Shown here: positions 1-7,600 of the stretch, one piece after another | How positions within the stretch are numbered: position 1 is the first letter of the stretch | Layout of the letters: each line of letters opens with the position of its first letter | Source: Pseudomonas moraviensis | Lineage (GTDB): Bacteria > Pseudomonadota > Gammaproteobacteria > Pseudomonadales > Pseudomonadaceae | Length of the DNA stretch: 64,000 nt | Direction: 5' to 3' | Assembly (NCBI RefSeq): GCF_900105805.1 | Contig: NZ_LT629788.1 | Coordinates: 4,154,001 to 4,218,000 of the forward strand | Made by a program: the position numbers and the translations under genes | Notes under the pieces: model-generated | Databases searched by the model: none | What the model saw: only the letters and a program-made list of their open reading frames with translations | Told to the model about the DNA's origin: nothing

Positions 1-504
1 GGCAAAGACCTGCCGAACGACATCTACGTCGCGATCGAGATCCCGGCCAACCACGCGCCGATCAAGTACGAAATCGACAAAGACAGCGATTGCCTGTTCG
101 TTGACCGTTTCATGGCCACCCCAATGTTCTACCCGGCCAACTACGGTTACATCCCGAACACCCTGGCTGACGACGGTGACCCCCTCGACGTGCTGGTCGT
201 GACTCCTTACCCGGTAGCGCCAGGCTCGGTCATCCGCGCCCGTCCGGTCGGCATCCTGAACATGACCGACGACGGCGGCGGCGATGCCAAAGTCATCGCA
301 GTGCCACACGACAAGCTGTCGCAGCTGTACGTCGACGTGAAGGAATATACCGACCTGCCACCCCTGCTGATCCAGCAGATCGAGCACTTCTTCGCGAACT
401 ACAAGGATCTCGAGAAAGGCAAGTGGGTCAAGATCGAAGGCTGGGCCGGCGCAGACGCCGCCCGCGAAGCGATCACCAAGTCGGTTGCCGCCTACAAGGG
501 CTAA
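1..504 (+). CDS. ppa: Inorganic pyrophosphatase, 5'-truncated by the window edge
   Basis: Soluble family I inorganic pyrophosphatase: hydrolyses PPi to two phosphates in the cytoplasm and so pulls biosynthetic reactions forward. The reading frame is open from base 1, giving 167 residues; the family is about 175 long in Pseudomonas, so roughly eight N-terminal residues lie outside the window. The signature DGDPLDVLV, with the metal-binding aspartates, is intact, as is the upstream NYGYIPNT segment. A strong terminator follows 25 bases after the stop, so this is the end of its transcript. Identity is secure from the motif and length; only the start is missing. Confidence 0.97.
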   Translation, partial: GKDLPNDIYVAIEIPANHAPIKYEIDKDSDCLFVDRFMATPMFYPANYGYIPNTLADDGDPLDVLVVTPYPVAPGSVIRARPVGILNMTDDGGGDAKVIAVPHDKLSQLYVDVKEYTDLPPLLIQQIEHFFANYKDLEKGKWVKIEGWAGADAAREAITKSVAAYKG

Positions 505-529
505 GCCATTGCGCTTTGCGTGAAGCTTG

Positions 530-558
530 AAAAAAACCCCGGACTTCCGGGGTTTTTT
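530..558 (+). terminator. Rho-independent terminator of ppa
   Basis: A perfect 7-bp GC-rich stem (CCCCGGA, two-base loop, TCCGGGG) is flanked by A and T runs, so it could work in both directions. It lies just after the ppa stop. Confidence 0.9.
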
Positions 559-621
559 GTTATCGGCGTCTGCATAATCGACTCGGTTCTTCAAGTCGAT
601 GTAACTCGAAATACGCTCTGG

Positions 622-661
622 TCGGCCCCCTCTCCCTCCGGGAGAGGGCTGGGGTGAGGGG
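622..661. repeat. CCCTCTCCC-type intergenic palindromic repeat, single copy
   Basis: An imperfect palindrome (CCCCCTCTCCCTCC, then GGAGAGGGCTGGGGTGAGGGG) of the same family as the copies at 37763-37912 and 46577-46780. Unlike those, this copy is not paired. It lies between the ppa terminator and the operator region of the next gene. Confidence 0.75.
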
Positions 662-678
662 CTCTTGAAAAAGCCCGA

Positions 679-695
679 TTAAACAAACCGTTTAA
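679..695. promoter_or_regulatory. Candidate operator: 17-bp palindrome upstream of the S24 repressor
   Basis: A perfect inverted repeat, TTAAAC-N5-GTTTAA, in AT-rich DNA about 130 bases before the repressor start. Further GTTTAA-like half-sites follow at 711-724. Repressors of this type usually bind palindromes and control their own gene; binding here is inferred. Confidence 0.4.
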
Positions 696-780
696 ATTCC
701 TACATGCAGTTTTAATCTGTTTAATTTCCCACAAGCGCGTCTTACATCCCGTCGCAAAATACAGGCTTTTTTTGAACGCC

Positions 781-796
781 CGGTTTATTCAAACCG
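781..796. promoter_or_regulatory. Candidate operator: 16-bp palindrome close to the repressor start
   Basis: CGGTTT-N4-AAACCG, a perfect inverted repeat ending 28 bases before the ATG at 825. It shares the hexamer AAACCG with the palindrome at 679-695 (bases 685-690), which fits one protein binding both sites. It has no T-run, so it is not a terminator. Confidence 0.4.
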
Positions 797-824
797 CTCT
801 AGTCCGGCCGTAGACTCCGTGTTT

Positions 825-1571
825 ATGAGAAAGAACACTAGCGGTCCACGATTCAAGGCACTCCTGGAAGCAGCGAACATCAGCACCACGGATTTCGCAA
901 GGTTCTGGGGCACGGAAGCCCAAAACGTTCATAACTGGTACACCCGGGGTGTCCCGGCGTATCGCATGGAAGAAGTCTCACGCCTGTTGTCGGTCAATAG
1001 TGAATGGCTGAAAACCGGGGAAGGCGTCAAGGAGGTCCCACGCCTGCACCCGCCCGCCAGCAATGGCGACACGTTCGATGCCCAGTCGATCTGCGGCGTC
1101 TACACCGTCATCAATCCCAGCGACATCGACCTGGCGTTTTTCAAGGAAACTCCGATCGCCAATGGCGACGGCAAAACCCACGTCATCCTAGACCCCGACC
1201 AATCCCTGCGCCTGCCCCGCGCCCACCTCGATCAACTCGACATCCAGCACGCCAACGCCATCTGCGCGCACATGATCGGCAACAGCATGGCCGAACGCAT
1301 CGAAGACGGCTCCATTGTCGCCATCGACCGCGGCCTGACCCAGGTCGTCGACGGCGAAATCTACGCCATCGAACACGACGGCATGCTGCGCATCAAATAC
1401 CTGCACCGCATGCCCGGCAACGGCCTGCGCATGCGCAGCCACAACAGCGCCGAATACCCCGACGAGGTTTTCCGGCCGGCGCAGATCGAAGAGCAGCGGA
1501 TTCACATTCTTGGCTGGGTGTTCTGGTGGTCGACACTGGGCAAGCGCAGGCCGGTGGTGCCTTTTTTGTGA
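825..1571 (+). CDS. CI/LexA-like repressor with HTH and S24 peptidase domains
   Basis: A transcriptional repressor of the phage CI type. The first 65 or so residues form a helix-turn-helix domain (TDFARFWGTEAQNVHNWYTRG, then SEWLKTGEG). The C-terminal half is an S24/LexA autoprotease domain with the nucleophile serine in GNSM and the general-base lysine in MLRIKYL, so RecA-stimulated self-cleavage is possible. No phage or pyocin genes lie beside it; it stands alone between ppa and a small orphan gene. ATG at 825 is preferred over GTG at 819; neither has a clear Shine-Dalgarno. Two upstream palindromes sharing AAACCG suggest autoregulation. Its targets cannot be told from this window. Confidence 0.85.
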   Translation: MRKNTSGPRFKALLEAANISTTDFARFWGTEAQNVHNWYTRGVPAYRMEEVSRLLSVNSEWLKTGEGVKEVPRLHPPASNGDTFDAQSICGVYTVINPSDIDLAFFKETPIANGDGKTHVILDPDQSLRLPRAHLDQLDIQHANAICAHMIGNSMAERIEDGSIVAIDRGLTQVVDGEIYAIEHDGMLRIKYLHRMPGNGLRMRSHNSAEYPDEVFRPAQIEEQRIHILGWVFWWSTLGKRRPVVPFL

Positions 1572-1604
1572 TGCGCGCGCCGATCTCGATTTTTACGCAG
1601 AACC

Positions 1605-1629
1605 TGTGGGAGCGAGCCTGCTCGCGAAG
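1605..1629. repeat. REP element, single (GTGGGAGCGAGCCTGCTCGCGA type)
   Basis: One copy of the Pseudomonas REP palindrome, unpaired, in the 3' region of the repressor. In 1572-2008 I otherwise see only the candidate RNA and terminator listed next. Confidence 0.85.
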
Positions 1630-1689
1630 AGGGCCCTATAACCGGTACAAATCCAGGATTTGTACCGCTTCAGTCGCTCTAAACCGCAC

Positions 1690-1905
1690 TTGAGGCTGGG
1701 AATCCCAAGCAAAACTCAGTATCCTGCGCCCCACATTCGCGCATCGACCCGCCCAGCGGCTCGGATGACGCCCGACGCAGCAGACCAACGTCTGACCAAG
1801 TCCCACAGCCGGACGCAGATCCGGATGTACGTTTTGAAGGCTGGCGCGGTTTACCAAAAATAAACCAAGCCAGTCCCCGAGAAGCCGGCCACAAGCCGGC
1901 TTTTT
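1690..1905 (+). ncRNA. Candidate small RNA ending in a strong terminator
   Basis: No convincing reading frame fills this stretch, yet it ends in a textbook terminator that no protein gene needs. It contains several single-stranded-looking GGA triplets (near 1763, 1812 and 1822) and a short palindrome GGGAATCCC near 1699. A 67-codon frame at 1660-1863 has no plausible Shine-Dalgarno and odd composition. No known RNA family is recognised with certainty. The 5' end is a guess. Confidence 0.3.
1881..1905 (+). terminator. Rho-independent terminator
   Basis: Stem AAGCCGGC / GCCGGCTT with a four-base loop followed by TTTTT. It lies about 100 bases before the small gene at 2009 and over 300 bases after the repressor stop. 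Confidence 0.8.
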
Positions 1906-2008
1906 AATGTCTGCAGCAAATCATATCCATTACTGAAATTGCATTTCCAGCTTGTATAGCGCCCAATGCACTGGTTACCGCCCCGCCAAATATCGCAGGA
2001 AACACCAA

Positions 2009-2179
2009 ATGCCCAAAACCTCATTCCCCATTGAGGAAGCGCTGGAGCGCGCCGCCGAACGAGGCGAGCCGCCTGCCGAAGATAAGTTGGCCGCTGAAGA
2101 AGATGACGAACTTGCCGCCATCGTTCACGAGCGCCTCGCCGCTCCTCAGCGAATGCAGGTCAGTCTGGCTGATCTGTAA
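2009..2179 (+). CDS. Small acidic hypothetical protein (56 aa)
   Basis: Not recognised. The 56 residues are highly charged and mostly helical by composition, starting MPKTSFPIEEALERAAERG and ending MQVSLADL. An AGGA eight bases before the ATG at 2009 supports this start rather than the upstream in-frame ATG at 1952. Size and acidic helical character resemble type II antitoxins, but no toxin gene follows; the next gene is convergent. It could be an orphan antitoxin or simply a conserved small cytoplasmic protein. Function unknown. Confidence 0.55.
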   Translation: MPKTSFPIEEALERAAERGEPPAEDKLAAEEDDELAAIVHERLAAPQRMQVSLADL

Positions 2180-2241
2180 GCTGTTTGAGCGCCCAGCTAC
2201 AGTTGCTGAATTTGTCCAACAACTTGTTTGACAAATGCCCC

Positions 2242-3054
2242 TTACGGATAACTAAACGACTTCACCAACGTCAACTCCCCCGCCGTCCGCATCGGCACTA
2301 CAAACGTTTCCATCTTCTCGCTCGGCGTGCCTTCTTCAGTAATCACCGTCACCTGCGCGGTCGTCAGCGCCTGCACCGCTTCATCCCCGCCCTCGTCATC
2401 CCCGCGATACCCGCCGCCGTAATAATTCACATACACCAGATACTGGCCCTTGATCGGCGCGGGCATGGCGGCGATTTCCGGGCCGTAGCCGGTGGTGACG
2501 TCGACGTCGAGGGCGGCGCCGTTGGCGGCAGTGCGATTGCCGTACCAGATGTGGGCACCATCGGGGGTGATCAGGTGCAGGTCGAGGTCGGTGCCGTCGC
2601 TGTCCCAGGCCAGCAGCACGCGCAGTTTCGCCGGGGTGGCGCCGCCGCGGGCGTTGAGGAATTGCGTGCGGTGGCGTTGCTGGCCGTCGGCGCTGCGGAC
2701 TTCGACGCTGTTGCTGCCGTTGGGGAAGGAGAACGGGCGGTCGAAGCCGCCGGTCGGGTCGATTTTCAGTGGCATGCTGACGCCATTGACGATCAGGCGT
2801 CCAGGTTCGTTGTTCTTCGGCACGGCTTTGATCTGGCCGCTGATTCTGGCGGTATTGGCCTGGCCAAGCGGTGTGTTGACCGATGAGGCCGGGTAGTTGA
2901 CGGTCTGGCGGAAGCTTTCGCCCTCGCCTTGCGGTGCGCCGCTGCGCCAGCCGCCGACCGGGGTGTCGAGTTTCACGCCATCGGCGGCGTAGGCCTGCGG
3001 CAGCACATTGAGGGCACAGAGCAGCAGCAAGACCTGTGGATAACGGAGTGTCAT
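2242..3054 (-). CDS. magF: MagF, secreted DUF2135 (YfaP-like) protein
   Basis: Last gene of the mag operon, 3 bases after magE. It encodes 270 residues with an N-terminal signal peptide (cleavage after QAYA) and a C-terminal DUF2135 domain: LDLHLITPDGAHIWYGN, then GQYLVYVNYYGG. DUF2135 proteins accompany bacterial alpha-2-macroglobulins in the yfa/mag clusters; in P. aeruginosa the Mag partners associate with MagD at the periplasmic face of the envelope. It is a paralogue of MagA at the other end of the operon. The biochemical role is unknown; an adaptor or scaffold for MagD is an inference. Confidence 0.85.
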   Translation of the reverse strand: MTLRYPQVLLLLCALNVLPQAYAADGVKLDTPVGGWRSGAPQGEGESFRQTVNYPASSVNTPLGQANTARISGQIKAVPKNNEPGRLIVNGVSMPLKIDPTGGFDRPFSFPNGSNSVEVRSADGQQRHRTQFLNARGGATPAKLRVLLAWDSDGTDLDLHLITPDGAHIWYGNRTAANGAALDVDVTTGYGPEIAAMPAPIKGQYLVYVNYYGGGYRGDDEGGDEAVQALTTAQVTVITEEGTPSEKMETFVVPMRTAGELTLVKSFSYP

Positions 3055-3057
3055 GGT

Positions 3058-4677
3058 CTATTCCAGCAAAAGGTGACGGGCGAGCCCTTCGATGTAGGTT
3101 TCATCCTGGCCGTTGGGGTGTGCTTCGAAGGCCAGGTGCAGATATTCGTGGGTCAGGTCGAGGCGATCCTGCAGGGTCAGCACGCCGCGCACGTAAATGC
3201 GCTGGCGCTCGCGGTCGACGAAGGGCCGGCCGAAGGCGAGTTTGCAAACGGCGAAAGTGCTGACTTCGTTGTAGCCGGTTTCGCTTTCGAGCCTAGGACG
3301 CCAGCCGCGTCGCTGCTTTTGCAGCCAGTCTTGCGCGGCGGGTAATGCTTCGCAGGAGGCGACCGGGTTATCCCAGCGGCTGAGGCTGGCGCGTGGATAG
3401 GCGTGCAGCAGAATCGCGTCATAGCGCTGGCCGGCGTTGGCCTGTTCCACGGCTTGCTGCCAGGCGAGTTTGTCCGGGCCGGGTTGCTCGGAGTGATAGG
3501 TGACGGTGCTGCCGGCCAGTACCAGATCCGCCGTCCACGCCGCGATGTTGCGTGACTCGGCAGAGGCTGGACGCGGGGCGACGCGCTGGCGATTGCTGCT
3601 GTCGTCGATGCTCAGGCAATCACCGTTGCGCGTGGCGTTTTGTAGTAGATAAGTGCGGATCGCTACGGCCAGCGCCTTGGCGGCTTCGGCAGGTTCCGGT
3701 CTGGCTTCGCGCTCAAGGACACGGGCGACATATTCTTCGCGATCAAGCCTTGCGACGAGTTTGTCATTGAGCAGAAACAGTTCGCCATCGCTCTGGATAT
3801 CCAGTGCGTTGCCATTGGCAAATTCGACGCGATAGTCGCCGCGCAATGGCCCGGACGTGGCAACGCGATCCCCCGCCAGAACTTTCGAAACCGGGTATTT
3901 CGAAAACAGCCCGACTTCCACACAACGGCCTGCGTCCACCGGCCAAGCCGTCGGCAATACGCTGGCCAACGCTTGGCCGTAGTGACGCAGGACCATCTGA
4001 CTGGTGCCGCGCCCACCCGCCCAGACCGGCGCACCATCGGTGGTCCAGCCAGCGAATCCGCCTTGTCGCGATTGCGCATCCTGGTCGCCGAGCCAGCTCC
4101 AGGTTTTCACCCGCAGACGCCCGCCCAACTCGCCGACGACATTGCCGTCCGCCGCGTTCAGCACGACATCGAGCAACACCCGGCGCATCTGATCCTGAGC
4201 AGGCAAAGCGGCCAGAACTTTCAGCAATTCAGCCACGTAAACCCGCTGCGCCGGTTGCACCGATGGCAAGTCGAGCAACCACGACGGCGCCTGCCGAGCC
4301 TGCCAATACTCACGCCAATCCGTCGGAGCAATGCCCAACCGTGCGGGTTCGAAATACAATCCGCAGGATTTCACCAGCGCCTGATCCCGCTCGATCCTGC
4401 CGCCCGCCGCACAGCAATAAACCTCTTCCTTCAACTGCCCGCGACATTCATACGCTGGTTCCCGCGCGCCGGTGTCCACCAGCCACGCGTAGACGAACAA
4501 TTTCCACAGACTGCCCAGCGGCGCATCCAGCGACGCTGGCAACCGTTCCCGCTTGATCAGTTGCGTCTGACTCAACGACAACAACTCGCCCTTGTACGCC
4601 ACGCGCAACGGCTCGTCCTGCGCCGTTGCCAGCGCAGGCATCACACACATCAGCAGCCACGGCAGCGGCCGAATCAT
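3058..4677 (-). CDS. magE: MagE, secreted DUF2300 (YfaQ-like) multidomain protein
   Basis: A 539-residue exported protein of the mag operon, starting one base after magD (start by position and signal peptide MIRPLPWLLMCVMPALATAQ). Three regions can be read. Residues 50-235 resemble a penicillin-binding fold: SLWK (S56-K59), then KSCG (S104), then KTW (K191) followed by GGFAGWTTDG. Residues 280-430 resemble SpoIID/LytB: EEYVARVLEREA, then AKALAVAIRTYL. The C-terminus has HEYLH (510-514), an HEXXH zinc-site pattern, with acidic residues downstream. This points to peptidoglycan binding or processing in the periplasm. DUF2300 has no established activity; the domain reading is mine. Confidence 0.85.
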   Translation of the reverse strand: MIRPLPWLLMCVMPALATAQDEPLRVAYKGELLSLSQTQLIKRERLPASLDAPLGSLWKLFVYAWLVDTGAREPAYECRGQLKEEVYCCAAGGRIERDQALVKSCGLYFEPARLGIAPTDWREYWQARQAPSWLLDLPSVQPAQRVYVAELLKVLAALPAQDQMRRVLLDVVLNAADGNVVGELGGRLRVKTWSWLGDQDAQSRQGGFAGWTTDGAPVWAGGRGTSQMVLRHYGQALASVLPTAWPVDAGRCVEVGLFSKYPVSKVLAGDRVATSGPLRGDYRVEFANGNALDIQSDGELFLLNDKLVARLDREEYVARVLEREARPEPAEAAKALAVAIRTYLLQNATRNGDCLSIDDSSNRQRVAPRPASAESRNIAAWTADLVLAGSTVTYHSEQPGPDKLAWQQAVEQANAGQRYDAILLHAYPRASLSRWDNPVASCEALPAAQDWLQKQRRGWRPRLESETGYNEVSTFAVCKLAFGRPFVDRERQRIYVRGVLTLQDRLDLTHEYLHLAFEAHPNGQDETYIEGLARHLLLE

Positions 4678-4678
4678 G

Positions 4679-7600
4679 TCAGTTGACCGTGACCTGACCG
4701 AGGGCGGCTTTCGCTTCCTGGGCCTGATGCTGCGGCGCATAGACTTGCTTGAAGCGTACCGGCGGCAGGTTGAACTGGCCCTTCTGCGAGAAGCGCACCA
4801 GATGACGCAGGCGCAACTCGCCGCTCAATGCATCGACCGGCACCGCATAAGCCAACTGACCCGGTTCAAAGCGCGCCTTCTCCAGCGCGGTCGGCTCGGT
4901 GCCCTCCTTGCCCTGCAATTTGATGCCCCACGTCGTGCGCTCGACATCGGCGCCCGGTGGCAGCGGCACTTCAAGCATGCCGTAGCGCAGCGGTTTCGGC
5001 GCTTTACTGGTGAGAATCACCTCGTCCAGATAGAGGCTGTCGCTGGACAGAGGCTTCGTGCCGACCGGCTCAAGTTTGAAGGTGAACGCTTCGTCGCCCG
5101 GCACCAGTCGTGACAGGCGCCGGGTGATGGTCACGGCCATCGGATCGACCTGCGGCTGCTGAGTCTGAAAGCTCAGCGCGGCACGCAACGGCCGCTCTTG
5201 CGTGCCGGACACGCTCAGCACACTCGGCAGCGGCGTCGCGCCTTGCCATGTCCAGTACATCTCGCCGCTGGCGCCGTAGTTTTTCTTCCAGCCTTCACCG
5301 GGCATCAACGCGATGGTCGGTGACGCCTGGGCGATGCTGCGTTGCAGCCAGGTCAGCGCCAGCGCACGTTCCAGCGTCGATTGCTGTGGCAGCAACCGTT
5401 GCAGCAACGCCGTCGCGCGAGCTTGATCGAACGGCTGCAGCGACAGGTTCAGCGCTTCAACGAAGGGCTGCGAACTGGTCGCCAGACGTTGTTGTGCTGC
5501 GCCCAGTTGACGATTGAACGCCTCCGGCAAAGCGACTTTCGACTGCGCGGCCAACGATGCGGCGAGCACCCGCGCCGCTGCCAGACCCAGCGCCGAATCC
5601 GGATCGCTCATCACCAGACTGTCCTGGCCGTCGTCGAGCAAGGTTTCGGCACGGCCTTCACCCGCCCTGGCCAGATCGTCGATCAAACCGCTGAGCAGCG
5701 TGGTCACCGGCAACTGCATCTGCCTAGCGAACGACAGAATCAACGCCCGTTGCAACAACGGCGTGTTCGGTGCCTGCTTGGCGTAAACCTCCAGCACCCG
5801 CTGCCAGTGCTCCGGCGGCAGGGTCAGGTCGAGTACGCGGCTGGCATTCCAGTCGGCGTAATAGGCATAGGCGGTGAGGAATGCATCCGGCTCGCCGTCG
5901 TAGCCCCACCAGGTGAAGCTCGCCGACGGCCCGGCCATTTGCACCAGACGCAGCCGGCTGTTCTGCATGATCAGACGCAAGCGATCGCGAGTCTGCGGGT
6001 TCGAGGCCAGCGATGGATAAGCGATGCTTAGCGGCAGCAAGCGACTGGCCGTCTGCTCGACGCCGCCGTACGGGTAGCTGAGCAGATCGTCGAGGGCGGC
6101 ACGGAACAGCGCTTGTGGACTGTCATCCAGCCGCAGACGAATATCCGTGGCATCAGCGGGCAAACTCAACGGAGTGTCACCGCTGACCACATCGAGGCTT
6201 TGCGTCTGCGTGACTTGCCAGCCTTCACCGGTTGCACTCAAGCGTACAGCCAGGGCATCGGCGACTTTGCCGTCCTGCACCAGCTCCGCCATCCACTCGC
6301 CCGAGGCCAAGGCAAACGCCGGAAGCGGCAAATAATTGATGCCGCTGTTCAGGGTCACCGGCAAGCGCTGTTCGGCGCCGGCATAGTGCGTGACCAGTTC
6401 AGCCTTGACCGGTTTCTCTGCCTGACTGAACGCAAACACACCCAGTTGCGGCTGATCGCCCTTGCGGAATCTGCTCGGCCCGCTCCACTTCAGGTACAGC
6501 GGTTTTTCCGAACGGACAAACTGCTTCTTCTGCCCGACCTGACCGTCATCGGCGATGGCGCGGGCGGTAATGCGCCAGCGGGTCAGCGAGTCCGGCATCT
6601 TGAAGGTGAAACGGGTTTTGCCGTCGGTGCCGGTCAATAGCTCCGGCTGCCATGCCGCGGTGTCAACGTCTTCACGGCGTGGACGTTCCAGCACTTTCAC
6701 GCCGCGTTCGCTGCGGTTGGCCTTGCCCGGTGCGCCAGGGCTGCCCGGCAACGCCACGTCGTAGCTGATGAACGAGAGGCTGGCGCTGGTGCGCACATTG
6801 TTGCGCCGTGGGTGGTAGAAGAACTGATCGATGGTCGGCGCGACTTCTGGTTGCAGCGCGTAGACCATTTCGTCGACCACGCTGACCGTCAAGTGTGCCG
6901 GGACGTCTTTGCCGGCGAACTGCGTGGTCAGGTCGACCGTGACCGTATCGCCCGGCAGGTACACAGCTTTGTCGGTGCTGATCGCCACGTCGATTTGCGG
7001 CGCGATCACTTTGATCCCGGCATTCTGGAAGCTGTACTGACCGCCCTTGGTGTAGAGCACGGAGAAGGTCAGGTTCGGCGCAAAGTTATCCTTCACCGCT
7101 ATGCGCGCGCGATATTGGGTGTCGCTGAGTTTTTCCAGTTTCAGCCAGTCACCGCCCTTGGCCAGCAGCGCGGTGGCTTCGACCTTGTCGCGCTCCAGCG
7201 ACAGCAATGCATCGCTGACCGGTTCGGGAAAGGTGATCAGCGCCAGCGCTTCTTCGCCGGCCTTGTACTCGGGCTTGTCGAGGACGATTTCCACCGTGCC
7301 CGGCACCGCTTTGACACCGTCGCCAGTGACCGAATGGCCGGTGGCGCCGAGGACGCGACCGTGTTGATCCTTGAGCGTCAGGTTGTAAGTGCCCGGACGC
7401 TCGAAAGCGAGGCTGAAACCTTTGTCAGCTGCAGCGAGTTTGCCTTCACCGCTGCTTTGGTCTTCCAGGCGTACCCAGGCGTAGCTGCTCGGCGTCACCG
7501 CTTTGCTTTGTTCGGTACCCCCCTCGTTGGCATAGCTGAAGGCGACCTTGTCACCGACCGCGCTGAAACGCTGCGGCGCACTCAGGCGAAAAGTTGCCGC

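Noticed and set aside
1660..1863. 67-codon frame between the repressor and the small orphan gene
   Set aside because: It starts in REP-adjacent DNA, has no Shine-Dalgarno, and its composition is not like neighbouring genes; overlapping frames on the other strand are equally long.
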